From Tomocerus qinae (lineage: Eukaryota; Arthropoda; Collembola; Entomobryomorpha; Tomoceridae): a stretch of DNA of 64,000 bases. Under the pieces are notes generated by a model, which did not search any database, was not told the origin of the DNA, and was given only the letters and a program-made list of their open reading frames with translations. The position numbers and the translations under genes are program-made. The stretch lies in NCBI GenBank assembly GCA_020055645.1, contig CM034547.1:2790001-2854000 (forward strand), in the 5' to 3' direction. Position 1 is the first letter of the stretch. Each line of letters begins with the position of its first letter. Below, piece by piece: positions 33,586 through 43,699 of the stretch.

Positions 33586-33948
33586 TGGTTAAGTATTCGA
33601 AATTTGGAATTATGACACGTAAGATTTACCACAAAAAGGTAGACGAATATTACCGATGAGATAAATAATTAAAGTCAGTGATATTCACAGGCCACAGCCT
33701 AAGAAACAGTGTTTAATGCGCGCATGTGCAACTTTTTTACTTTTCACTTTGTGGTTGCAAAGTGATTAGTGAGGTCGAAATTTTGGTGCAACGATTTTAC
33801 TTTTCACTTTGCAACTTTTGCAAAATGAAAAGCAAAAGTGACAAGTGAAAAGGGTAGCTATGGTACAACTGACCCCTGGACCCAATTTTCCCCCAATTTG
33901 AGTTCAGTCACTGATACCGACTGTTGCATAATTAATTCATTAAGTTAC

Positions 33949-34218
33949 ATGTCGAAATGCGCTATCAAAGGATGTCCCAACGATCGGAGACTAAAAGGAA
34001 ATCTTACAAACCTTTACTCTTTGCATAGATTACCTAATGATTTGGAAATTCGCAAACAATGGCTCTCCATTTGTGGCTTAGAGGAAAATAGTTCCGGAAA
34101 AGAATGTCGACGTATATGTAATCGACATTTCCCGAGTCAAAACTTTAAGACAGACAAAAGAGGTAGAAAAATACTTAAGTCAAGAGCTACACCGGCATTA
34201 TTTTTGAAAGGTAGCTAA
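33949..34218 (+). pseudogene. THAP domain exon of a P-like transposase
   Basis: Begins MSKCAIKGC (Cys-x4-Cys), then LHRLPND, KQWLSICG (Trp), CRRICNRHF (Cys, His) and RATPALF, the position of the AVPTIF-type box. This is a complete C2CH THAP finger of about 80 residues. A GTAGCT donor-like site follows the final Lys. The next coding block, only about 60 bases on, is the C-terminal part of a P-superfamily transposase, so the catalytic core has been deleted. Confidence 0.75.
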
Positions 34219-34261
34219 TAATTATTACTTACGTATATAGATATGTAATTTCTATGGACAG

Positions 34262-34741
34262 GAATATGTAGCCGGTTTCATCTTGCGCAAACTACAAGAC
34301 AAAGATCGTGGAATGTTCTTACATCATAATAATCGCGAACCATCTTTGTCAAAAGTATCGTTGACCGTACCCTCCTATGATTTTTTGAATACATTTATGC
34401 AATTTGAACAAGTTTTTCTGCACTTGTTTCGAGAGAAGGGAGACAAATATGGTTTGTATCGGGGTGAAAAAGTTCTGGAACTTTTACAGTCAAAGTTAAC
34501 AGAGTCATTTCCGAATATTTCAGAAAAACTTATTGGTATGTATGCTAAAACCAGAATTTTCATTAGGATCAAGTACGTGAACAGGCAGTTAAACTCAAAA
34601 AAATTTCAAAGAGGAAACAAAATCATCCATTTCCTAAGATCACATGTTCCTGATTCAGAAGAAGTAGACGAAATAGATGCGCACGTAATGAGTGAATCTG
34701 AGATGCAACAAGAGTCGAGTGGGATTCCTTATTTGGTGTAA
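34262..34741 (+). pseudogene. P-like transposase C-terminal exon
   Basis: After a TTTCTATGGACAG acceptor, the frame reads EYVAGFILRKLQDKD, then FEQVFLHLFREKG, then YAKTRIFIRIKYVNRQL and an acidic tail to TAA. The EYVAG and KTR-FIRIKY blocks match the minus-strand relic at 17858-18810, showing one superfamily at two loci. Joining to the THAP exon does not keep phase (phase 1 against phase 0), so the internal deletion probably does not encode a working short repressor. Confidence 0.7.
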
Positions 34742-35362
34742 GTGAAAAAGAGATGCTAGATGATTGGAAGGGCTCGTGTGAAAATAATAATAATATTTCG
34801 CTTAATATTTGATTTATAATACTTGTATGTCTGTTTGTTTCATTTAAAATGTAATTAGTAAATTGTAGCTGTATTTGTTAAATAATGATTTTTGTTTTGC
34901 TTGCTTTGTGTAGTATGATTATTATTATTGGAGAGCTATTATTATTATAGTATAAGATAAAAGAATATTATAAAGAGAGGGGTATTTCTGAACAAACAAG
35001 AGCTGTGACCGATCTGTGGGACATCTTCTTTTCCTGAACTATTTCCCTCTAAGCCACAAATCATTAGGAAATTTAATCCGCATTTCGACATTGTAACTTG
35101 TTGAATTAATTATGCAACAGTCGGTATCGGTGACCTGGACTCAAATTGGGGGAAAATTGGGTCCAGGAGGAAAAAAGTGATTTTTCATTTGGAAATTGTC
35201 CTGAAAAGCCAACCTTTCAGTGTTCATGGAAACTACGGTTTTACAAATCTTGCAATCAGGTGTAACTGGATGTTTCACGATTCCAAACATGCAGGTTTCA
35301 TTAAAATCAGGGTTGTATTTTGGAAGAAATAGAGCTGGATGTAAGAGTAGTTTTTCGAACAA

Positions 35363-36045
35363 TGAAGAATTTCAAATTCGATGAAAGTCGACCGGAAATG
35401 CTATCATGGGAATATCCGAGCACATTGACTTAGATAACATTATCTTCCCATCTATTATTCTGTCGTCATTGGCAATTGCAATCACATAATCAATACCACT
35501 AAGCGAAGAATAGATTATCTTATTAGGATCGAAGCTTTGCTTAGTATCCTTATGAATTTGTCGCTGTCACTCTGGCGATCGTCTGGTCGTCTGGTCGTCC
35601 ACTAATTTTATTGGTACTTTATTAGCACGTATATCTTTGCAACGACATAACTTATTCCAAATCTGTTTTTTGCATATGGTAGCATATATATTCAGGATCA
35701 ACCAGTTATCATTAAAATTCAAATTCGACGCATCCCCTGCTTTGTGGAAATTATAAAAGTGCAGCAGGTGAGGCAGACAGTAATAGTACGGCAGGTGAGA
35801 CAGACAGCGTATAACATAGAGGACTGTGAATGAGCTGAGCTATCTAAGAGACTACACACCGCGCTGGTATTAACATGCTCTGAAACTGCGGGAGACAAAT
35901 GCAATATAAAATAGCTTCTCTAGAGCAACGATTAGTTGAATACAATTTTCGTTTCATTGCAACAATATTGTCACTGCATTGTAACCCAAAAGTGAAAATT
36001 GGCTAAAGAAGAGGATTTTTGTCCATTGTGATTAGTTAAATACAG
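35363..36045. other. Intronic sequence, nothing recognised
   Basis: No supported gene or repeat. A short GTCTGGTCGTC direct repeat near 35580-35600 and a GGTGAGGCAGACAG duplication near 35765-35805 are the only features seen. Confidence 0.35.
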
Positions 36046-36047
36046 TT

Positions 36048-36940
36048 TGAAACATTTTATCGTAAAAATTGTCAAAATATAAGAGTTTGAAAGATTTTAA
36101 CGTGAAAATTGTCAAAATATAATGGAAATGGTTGTCCATCTTCACTTCATTATGAATACATGTGTGGGATTCATCAGTGGTGAGTGCAGTTAACTACAAT
36201 TATCTCAAATCACTATTTAGGTATTGTTTAAATCACAATACTACATTCAATTTGTATTGCAATCCAAAAAAATTATTAATCGGGTATAATCCTAATCGTG
36301 ACACTCGATTCTTTCCAGCTTTACAGTCACCTGGTGCGGAATTGATTGGGTTGGGATTAGTTTGAAACATTTTATCGTAAAAATTGTCAAAATATAATGG
36401 AAATGGTCGTCCATCGTCACTTCATTATAAATACACGTGTGGGATTCATCAGTGCTGAGTGCAGTTAACTACGGTTGTCACAAATCATTATTTAGGTATT
36501 GTTTAAATCACAATACTATATTCAATTTGTATTGAAATCCAAAAATTATTAATCGGGTATAATCCTAATCGTGATACTCGATTCTTTCCAGCTTTACAGT
36601 CACCTGGTGCGGAATTGATTGAGTTCTGCATGTTGACTCCAAACTTATATGAATACTCTAATACCAATACCATCAACTCCCGCCCAGACTGTTGGACCAA
36701 AGACTCCAACTATAACCCTACATTTTAGATGGCGTAATAAGTGGAATCTACAAAATCAACAAGATATTACTATTTAGGTATTGTTTAAGTCACGTTACTA
36801 TATTGAATTTGTATTTCCAGCTGACTTGCCGAATGCATCCCTACTCATTATTAAATGACATATTCCATTCTTTCCAGCTTTACAGCCTACTAGGAATTGA
36901 TTTAGTTCTGCATGTTGACACATGGTGAAGAATTGAAGTT
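36048..36940. repeat. Tandem duplication, unit about 300 bp, 2.5 copies
   Basis: A unit starting AACATTTTATCGTAAAAATTG and ending with CCAGCTTTACAGTCACCTGG occurs at about 36048-36362 and 36363-36640. A partial third from about 36775 keeps TATTTAGGTATTGTTTAA and TTCTTTCCAGCTTTACAG. Open frames here (36162-36365, antisense 36503-36709) follow from the duplication and have no domain. Confidence 0.7.
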
Positions 36941-37051
36941 AACTATTTGGAATAAACATTTTATCGTGGAATCTACAAAATCGACAAGATATCACTATTT
37001 AGCTTGGTGTTAATTGACTCCTGAAGGGTGGATATTCATGACCAGGAAACT

Positions 37052-37288
37052 AAAAAGGTACTCCTTTTTTACAAAAAAGGTAAAAAGCACTACTTTTTCT
37101 AAAAAAGCAGTCCTTTTTACCTTTTTACCTTTTTTACCTTATTTACATGTAAAGTGAAGTAAATGGGGCACTCTGCTACATCAAAAAAGGTAAAAAGGCA
37201 AAAAAGGACTGCTTTTTAAAAATCTTCCTCCTACCTTTTTTATAAAAAAGGCAAAAAAGGTAAAAGGCAAAAAAGGTCCTTTTTTGTT
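37052..37288. repeat. Low-complexity palindrome of AAAAAGGTAAAAAGG type
   Basis: CCTTTTTTACAAAAAAGGTA and its mirror at the right end enclose a short unique centre (GTGAAGTAAATGGGGCAC). About 235 bp, non-coding. Confidence 0.6.
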
Positions 37289-37299
37289 CCCTGTTCATG

Positions 37300-37864
37300 A
37301 CTACCAGCAGTTTGATCTGGGACAGGAATGGGATTCCGGAATGGGACTAATTCAAAAGAAAGTCCCATATAAAATTTCAAACTATTTTATAGGACTTTCT
37401 CTACAGAACCCACCTGATACGGGCAGGGTATGGGGGGAGGAAGAGACAGGAATCTGTCTATTTGCCTTGATTCTAATGATAACTGATTGTGGCTGAATAC
37501 ATGTGCTACAATATGCAAAAAGCAGATTTGAAACAAGTTATGTCGTTCCAAAATATGCGTGCATTTTATTATCGAAGGACAACCAGAACATCAGAATTTT
37601 TTTTTAAATCTCCCGCTTCGATCCTGCGTATACGCCTGTTTGCCAACAGTTTATTTCATTTTTTGAAAATCATCGAGTATTTTACATAAACTACTCGATG
37701 ATAGTTAAAAACCAGGGGCAGTTGGAGAGGATAGTACCCATAGTAATCAGTACATCTTAGTATGTCGATTAGGTTAGGATGTGGATTTCGGTCACGATTT
37801 GTAAAGCAATATTCAGGGGTAAATCTTGGTAAATTTTTTCGTTACAACTCAATCGACGAAGCCC
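37300..37864. other. Intronic spacer, nothing recognised
   Basis: Two short frames (37284-37496, 37489-37689) have no domain or splice support. Confidence 0.3.
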
Positions 37865-38717
37865 GTGTCCGGCGAGGTGGCCCCATGGAAACTGGCCCCC
37901 CGGACACCTGGCCCCATGGCAAGTGGCCCTATGGATAGCTGGCACCAAGTGGGAGGAGATTCCGTGTATAGTCCGAGCATATCGATGAACTCGTTAACTT
38001 CCATCAATCCCTTTCCCAATCAATGTACTGGCACTCAGAAGGGCCATCACATACATACTACGACCGTCTCCCATGCTAAAGCCCCATGCTAAGTCACATA
38101 TTAAATCCCCATGATAAGTCCCATGTTAAATCCCCTTGCTAAGACCCATGTTAAATCCCCATGCTAAGACCCATGTTAAATCCCCATGCTAAGACCCATG
38201 TTAAATCCCCATGCTAAGTCCCAATGGTTAGGATAGGTTAGGATAGGTTAGGTTAGGTTAGGACAGGGTAGGTTAGGACTTAGCATGGGGATTTAACATG
38301 GGTCTTAGCATGGGGATTTAACATGGGTCTTAGCATGGGGATTTAACATGGGTCTTAGCATGGCGATTTAACATGGGTCTTAGGATGGGACTTAGCAAGG
38401 GATTTAACAAGGGACTTAGCATGGGGATTTAACATGGGTCTTAGCATGGGGATTTAACATGGGACTTATCATGGGGATTTAATATGTGACTTAGCATGGG
38501 GCTTTAGCATGGGAGACGGTCGTAGTATGTATGTGATGGCCCTTCTGAGTGCCAGTACATTGATTGGGAAAGGGATTGATGGAAGTTAACGAGTTCATCG
38601 ATATGCTCGGACTATACACGGAATCTCCTCCCACTTGGTGCCAGCTATCCATAGGGCCACTTGCCATGGGGCCAGGTGTCCGGGGGCCAGTTTCCATGGG
38701 GCCACCTCGCCTAACAC
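37865..38717. mobile_element. Giant palindrome with an 11-bp (one mismatch) target duplication
   Basis: Ends GTGT, two variable bases, then GGCGAGGTGGCCCCATGG in inverted orientation. The arms are nearly identical for about 250 bp (37871-38098 against 38485-38711). CGACGAAGCCC (37854-37864) and CGACGAAGCTC (38718-38728) flank it directly. Inner parts are inverted arrays of a CCCATGTTAAATCCCCATG unit of about 25 bp, and the loop is TTAGG-like repeats (38226-38278). An 88-residue frame appears on each arm only because of the symmetry. MULE/foldback type is inferred from the duplication length. Confidence 0.8.
38226..38278 (+). repeat. TTAGG-like telomeric-type repeats in the palindrome loop
   Basis: About ten units of GGTTAGGTTAGG/GGATAGGTTAGG, imperfect, exactly at the centre of the 37865-38717 palindrome. 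TTAGG is the common arthropod telomere motif. Here it is interstitial and part of a mobile element. Confidence 0.7.
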
Positions 38718-38883
38718 CGACGAAGCTCATCCTTAAGGTGCACCACTATACAAACTGAACCAAAGCAATCCAAAAGTATATAGATTCGCAAATTAGAAAA
38801 TCTCTATGGATAAGTATCACTAAATCCCTTGATTACCATGTACATCATGGACAAAAAGATACAAGTGAAAAAATTTTATGACA

Positions 38884-39127
38884 TTTTTAGCAAAGTCCCT
38901 AAGGATCTGAACTTACTGGACCTACGAAGAAGTGTAAATACCCAAAAAATTCATTTCAAAAAACTCATAGTGTTTTTAACTTTGAAACCGCGACATTTTC
39001 AATACAAAGATGGAAAATGTCAAATTTTCGACAGGACTTCTATTTAGAAAGTTCCTGTGAATTTTTTGGGTATTTACACTTCTTCGTAGGTCCAGTAAGT
39101 TCATATCCTTAGGGACTTTGCTAAAAA
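38884..39127. mobile_element. Palindromic MITE, 244 bp
   Basis: TTTTTAGCAAAGTCCCTAAGG is mirrored at the right end. Arms of about 75 bp include TTACTGGACCTACGAAGAAG and GTAAATACCCAAAAAATTCA. Frames on both strands are symmetry artefacts. Confidence 0.7.
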
Positions 39128-39324
39128 GTAAAATTACATTGAATTTGATAGTCAAAAAACGGCCTGTTGTGTCATAGCTACGCGTATGTCCCACACTTAA
39201 TGTGAAAGACAAAATTACCGCAAGCCGTTCTCACGCTCGTCTGAGTGAATGGTACACATCTTAAGGAGATTGTGTATATATACGATTTGGAAAATTCGGG
39301 AGACTATCAAAATACATGTTAACA

Positions 39325-39650
39325 TTTTTTGCCATTTTTGATTCAACTTCCTGAGTTTTACTCCGATTTTTTAATGAAGTACATTTTCGGAAAGGTAAAA
39401 ACATTGGCTAGAATTTGGATTAGGAAAACTTTCGAATTTTTTGATCAATTAGGAGTAGCAATGGTTCAAAACTTTAACTGAATTTCTACCCAAAAGTCAA
39501 CATTAAAGTGTGAACTGTATATAAACGGAGGTAATAATCGAAAATTTTCCCAATTTAAATCCTAGCCAATGCGTTTGCCTTTCCAAAAATGCACTTCATT
39601 AGAAAATCGGAGTAAAACTCAGGTAGTTGAATCAAAAATGGCAAAGAGAG
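39325..39650. mobile_element. MITE-like inverted repeat, about 325 bp
   Basis: GCCATTTTTGATTCAACTTCC is mirrored near 39630-39648. Inner mirrored blocks are GAGTTTTACTCCGATTTTTTA and ACATTGGCTAGAATTTGGATT. Arms of about 110 bp. Confidence 0.6.
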
Positions 39651-40147
39651 TTTCATGAAAAGTTTGAAATGTAAACTGCCTTATCCTTGACCGGATTTGC
39701 AGGTCATGAATATCCGACAGATTGAAGCGATGGACTAACATGAGAAAGAGCATTGAGCTTTTCTCTATGCCAACGCTGGTGTAGTCAATTTGCCCTGCGA
39801 ATTTCCACTATTTAATAAAATTACTTATATCACAGTACAATAATTCGATCCCATGGTTACGGATTACTGTCCCAAGAGATCTAGCAGTACAATACGACAA
39901 TACTCGAAATAACACTACATGAGTGCAAGATGTGCCCCAAGGTGTCCAAGTCAGCCTTTTTCTGCAGCCTATTTGATTGAAGTCTAGCTGGATGCATTCA
40001 GTCCACCGGCTGGGAAAAGCCCGTGGTCATGGATACAGCCACTGATCCCCTCGCTTTTATCTACTTTTATCTTATTCAAACTGGTGGCAGAAGAAGGAGA
40101 GCTAAACAAAATACATCCTCATTGACTTCGCCAAAAGTGGTAAGCTA

Positions 40148-40316
40148 GATTTTGAGTGTCACTTTCCCTTTCATTTCACGCGGAAAAAGGACCATTCAGT
40201 AACTTATTCTGTCTAAAATTCCAAATCCCCTCACCTGGGGCAACGGCAATGCTTTATTTATGAAAGTTCCTTTACGCGTGAAGTGAAAAGGAAGTGAAAC
40301 TCAAAACCTAGCTGTA
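40148..40316. mobile_element. MITE-like inverted repeat, about 170 bp
   Basis: CTAGATTTTGAGTGTCACTT is mirrored by AAGTGAAACTCAAAACCTAG, with inner TTCACGCGGAAAAAGGA/TCCTTTACGCGTGAA. Non-coding. Confidence 0.6.
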
Positions 40317-40319
40317 GGA

Positions 40320-41090
40320 GCTACATTTATGAAGATTCTGCAGATTACTGTTGCTATTGGCTCCCTGTGGTAAACAGCTACATAACCCATTCAAAATTAG
40401 GAACTCGGGTGTAAACGTAAACATTTTGTTATTTTGAGTAAATTGCACTTACTGTCTTGTGTTTGCATCCTCAGTTAGTTTGTCGGTTAGTAGGGCTATG
40501 GGTTTCGGCTACTGTTAAGAGCATATTTTTATTCGAATTTCGAAAATTTTCAAAACTTCGAATTTCGAAATAATAAAGGAGCAGCCCCCTTAAGTGGCAA
40601 TTATAAGTTGTGTAGTCAAAGTTGCTGTAGTTATAGCTGCCTACTAGCTAATAGTACAGGAATTTTGTGGTGTAGTGAATAATAAAAAATCAACACAAAA
40701 TCGATTTATATAGACTCAAAATCTCAAAAAGTTAAATAGAACTAACAATCAAAGTCATCAAAAGAAAATCACAGTCGATTAATGTTGACATTGCCTGTCT
40801 AATTCCTTCAATGTATACCGTTAGAATGGTATAATACATCTTCATTAGTACTGATTCTTAGCTCGTCTTATCGTTACATTTACTCGAATTTATTTCAAAC
40901 TAACGATTTTAATCGAAATTACTCGAATTTATTCAAAAGTACTTGAAAAAATTCGAAAATATGCAAAATATAGAGATTTAAATTCTATTGCACGCATTTC
41001 ATGCAAGCCTATATATTTTGTTTGAATTTCTATTTTCGACAATGATTTCATTTTCACCCACTGCGTAATATTCTGTAATAGTCGCTGAGC
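40320..41090. other. Intronic sequence with repeat scraps
   Basis: It contains a short decayed piece of the satellite-plus-tail repeat (about 40680-40790, AAAAGAAAATCACAGTCGAT) and an AT-rich TTACTCGAATTTATT stretch at 40870-40950. No gene. Confidence 0.4.
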
Positions 41091-41155
41091 TGCTATAGAC
41101 TAAGGAGCGGGCTAGATGGAGCAATTAGATAGCTAAGAAAATTTTTTGTTCTTAC

Positions 41156-41779
41156 GAATTGTCCGTCTAGACCGCTGTCTGGAATGAAAATGTTTTCTCC
41201 GTCGGTGCCATTGAAGAAAGTGCCTCTCTGTTTCTGTTGGGGCTGGGATGAGGATCTTTCGTACTCCGTCTGCTGGTTGGAATCAAACACTTGGAAGTTG
41301 CACGCAGTGTTGTAGCTGAAACACGCTGTCGTTGGTTTGGGAAACCAGAATCCTGCATATGAATTCTCGTTGGGGGTGAAAAGGATACTCGGGAATGAAA
41401 TAGAAACCCGTCCGGGAATCCCTGCTCGGTTTTTAAATAATTTGTCAGGATATAAATAAGGGGGAACATCTGGATAGAAGGTGCCCGTACCGGGTATGGT
41501 TAATTCTGAGGGGTTGTCTGGTACAAAATTCGATGGTCCATCTTCAAAGGGGTAGAAAGATCCGTGAACTTTGACTCCAGTAATAAAGATGAAGTAGCCG
41601 ATCGTTCCCAAGAAAGGGACGAATATGTTGGACGTGTCGATAGGGTAGTAAATCCCGTTTACTGGACCCGGCGGCATCTGCACGTTTTTTGAAGGATCAA
41701 TCTTAGCATTAGGGTTCCTTGCTGGTGCAGATGCCTGGGGCGCTTCTGGATCGTCCTCAAATGAAACTTGGTTCCTAAC
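41156..41779 (-). CDS. Large repeat-protein gene, exon F
   Basis: Minus strand. The acceptor (ATCATTATTAAG) opens phase 0 and continues 208 codons to a strong GTAAGA donor after 41156, again phase 0. It begins with an acidic, Ala/Pro-rich linker (SFEDDPEAPQASAPA). The module then returns (VNGIYYP, VKVHGSFYPFED, SNFVPDNP, GTGTFYPDVPP). It ends in a Cys-containing, Gln/Ser-rich stretch and FIPDSGLDGQF. A second acceptor five bases downstream would give phase 2, which would not match exon E's donor. The 100-residue overlapping frame is a shadow. Secretion is likely from composition but unproven. Confidence 0.65.
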
Positions 41780-41854
41780 CTTAATAATGATAGTAATGTA
41801 TTATAGAATATTGGAGCACAACAGTACTAACTAAAATAGTAAGTATTATGCACG

Positions 41855-42025
41855 CCAAGCACGTGTATCCAGAATGGGTGGCCGACCCCCCTAAGTTTAC
41901 AGAAAAAGACGATTTTTTGTCAAAAAAGGTTAGAAATCCAAAAAATTTGCTCGCTTCGTGCGAATATCCCATAATTTTCTTAATATATTTCGGTGTGCCC
42001 CCTAGGTCAAATTTCTGGGTACGTG
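41855..42025 (-). repeat. Dispersed repeat of about 170 bp, copy 1
   Basis: Reverse complement of this segment matches 63775-63943 (shared CCTTTTTTGACAAAAAA/CCTTTTTTGGCCAAAAA, GGATATTCGC, TCTGGATAC). Diverged by about a quarter by eye. The 60-residue and 85-residue frames across it are artefacts. Confidence 0.55.
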
Positions 42026-42082
42026 CTTGACACTGCATTTCTTTATATCACGAGTCACAAATCTGTAATCCAAATTTCAGTA

Positions 42083-42247
42083 TTTCAATAAATATTTCCC
42101 CTGGGAATGCATTATGAAAATCATATAAAATTTTGAAATGAAATGCAGTGCTCTGATTGGTCAATTTCAAAAATGCATCGACCAATGAGAAGCGAGATTT
42201 ATTTCCGTTTCGATTTGAAAATTATCTCCCTGGGATAATTTGAACAG
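42083..42247. mobile_element. Half copy of the TA-flanked mariner-like MITE
   Basis: Matches the right arm of 5292-6422 and 61582-62076: AATAAATATTTCCC, CTCTGATTGGTCAATTTC and TAATTTGAACAG followed by TA. The left arm is absent. Confidence 0.6.
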
Positions 42248-42259
42248 TAAGTAAAAGTT

Positions 42260-42780
42260 AGTTTGATGGGACAATATCCTACCGTGCATCTTTAGCTTAT
42301 ATGGATGTATGGTGATGGGATTGGATGGAGTTGGATGTCCCATCTTTTGGAGTCACCTACAACTTACATCTTTGAAGTAGAGTACCTTAAACCTTGTACG
42401 TTTAAAACTGTTTTAGCCAGTATCCGGGAGGGCCGCAGCCAAACCAAATTTGGGAGGAGTTCGATGAACTTAAGTGAAAATATGTAAGTACCATTTTCGC
42501 TTCAGTTTCACACAAACTTTTGGGCTTTAAGGGAAAAATTTTCTTTTCCTAAATCTCGGAGGAGGGGCCTTGGCGCCCCCACCCTCGCTGTGGCTCTGCT
42601 AGCCGGTTGCCAGTCAACCAGTATTCCTCATTATTTTATTTTATTATATTACCCAAGGAGCTTGGACGGTACTATAATATATTGCGCTACTATACTATGA
42701 CAACGTCCATGCTCCTTGATATTACCTAAGGTGGGCTAAATTTCTATAGCAATTTATCGTAAATAAACAGGTAAGGAAAA
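42260..42780. other. Intronic; dispersed repeat at about 42300-42375
   Basis: TGGTGATGGGATTGGATGGA and TTGGAGTCACCTACAACTTACATCT match the reverse complement of about 45510-45595. A CAAGGAGC(A/T)TGGAC inverted pair lies at 42656-42717. No gene seen. Confidence 0.4.
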
Positions 42781-42845
42781 GACTTTATTACCCAAGTTGC
42801 CTCGAATTTGTCACTCTATAGTAACGCAATTGTTTAATATCAACT

Positions 42846-43048
42846 CCATTACAAGGTGAAGACATAGAGGGGGTTTCCCGGATTTTTGCACCCAATCCGT
42901 ATTTACTTTCTACCACAGAGAGGTAGGCACCCAAACCAAATAACCATGGTTACTTTCGGCTTGGGTGTTTACTTCTCTGTGGCAGTATAGGTAGAATTCA
43001 AATTGGGTGCAAACTCGGGGAATATCCCTCTATGTCTTCACCTTGTAA
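42846..43048. mobile_element. Palindromic MITE, about 203 bp
   Basis: CATTACAAGGTGAAGACATA is mirrored by TATGTCTTCACCTTGTAATG; inner arms share CACAGAGAAGTAAACACCCA-like blocks. It interrupts the dispersed repeat shared with 13096-13160. Confidence 0.7.
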
Positions 43049-43172
43049 TGGAGGCATCTTGCTATTACCATTGAAATGATACGGACAAACTCTGGGATAT
43101 AAAGGTCCTTTCCCCACCTGTGTATAAGCAAAACAAGCGTCACTATAGGAATTTACCCCACTATGATATTAC

Positions 43173-43695
43173 CACATTTTTGCACACCTTCTTTGGTTCC
43201 GGTTTAAAAGGTATAGATGCTCCGGGCTTCTTATTGTTGCAATAGAGTATGCCATGAATCGGAGTCTGGTCTGGAGGATCTGGGACAATTGTTCCTCCAA
43301 TAGGAGTCGGAGTGGGTTTGACAGCTGCTGGATGGTCCGGCACAAAGTTATCCGGCCAATAGACTCCCCTGATTTTGTTAGAGGGGTTTTTGTCCGGGTG
43401 GAAGGTACAGGGTCGTTTCTTTGACTGCTTAGCAGGATTCGAGTCTGGGACAAAAACAGCGGAGTCATCTTCTGGTTCAACGTCATTGGTGGGATCGTCG
43501 GGCACGAACGTCGCAGGTTGGTCAGTTCCTGACGGCTGAAGTTGGCCAAACGTTGGAGTTGGGTCTTCTGGGGGTTCGGGGATGAAAACGCCGTGTAAAG
43601 GGGTATCCGCAAGAGGGGAATCCGGGTAAAATGTGTTAGGCGGGTAAAATGATCCATGCACTTTGTTGTTTTTTGTATCTGTGTCCGGGTAAAAC
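43173..43695 (-). CDS. Large repeat-protein gene, exon E
   Basis: Minus strand. The acceptor (ATAATATTTACAG) supplies one base that completes the Trp codon begun in exon D, and the exon ends before GTAATA at phase 0. It encodes 174 residues. Module cores: FYPDTDTKNNKVHGSFYPP, VFIPEPPEDPTP, ATFVPDDPTND, CTFHPDKNPSNKIRGVYWP, NFVPDHP, GTIVPDPPDQTPIHGIL, then a Lys-rich end with Cys. The alternative frame of similar length lacks these motifs and is a shadow. It keeps the order of core motifs seen in exon D, so the two arose from one repeat series. Confidence 0.75.
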
Positions 43696-43699
43696 CTGT

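Larger units (their letters stand above)
31231..33875. mobile_element. PIF/Harbinger element, 2,645 bp, complete ends
   Basis: The termini are GGGTCAGTTGTACCAT in inverted orientation. The 3-bp direct repeat CTG flanks it (31228-31230 and 33876-33878). The uninterrupted sequence survives in the right arm of the host foldback near 35160, confirming exact ends. It carries a plus-strand nuclease (31546-32688) and a convergent minus-strand Myb-like gene (32808-33585). Subterminal stretches are rich in short CTTTTCACTT-type motifs. The duplication CTG departs from the usual TWA of this superfamily. Confidence 0.85.
30966..35362. mobile_element. Foldback P-like element carrying a nested Harbinger
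   Basis: The left arm (about 30967-31230 continuing at 33876-33950) and right arm (about 35000-35290, reverse complement) share AGATTTGTAAAACCGTAG, GACAATTTCCAAATG, CCCAATTTTCCCCCAATTTG and CCGACTGTTGCATAATT. The right arm also includes the THAP start codon region and then deleted THAP sequence. Between the arms are a THAP exon and a C-terminal transposase exon. The left arm is split by a small MITE (about 31007-31142, ends ACCTGATTGCA/TGCAATCAGGT) and by the Harbinger element. Its outer left end is truncated. Confidence 0.65.

Noticed and set aside
35141-35362. 73-codon minus-strand frame as an exon of the large gene
   Set aside because: The same sequence lies in both arms of the P-like foldback, upstream of the THAP start, so it is transposon leader sequence.
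38226-38278. A true chromosome end or telomere
   Set aside because: The TTAGG-like tract is short, imperfect and inside a palindromic element with unique DNA on both sides.
37826-38730. Two frames of 79-88 residues with the same sequence on opposite strands
   Set aside because: They are mirror images created by the large palindrome.
43169-43657. 162-codon alternative frame overlapping exon E
   Set aside because: It lacks the repeat motif and does not fit the splice phases; exon E in the other frame does.
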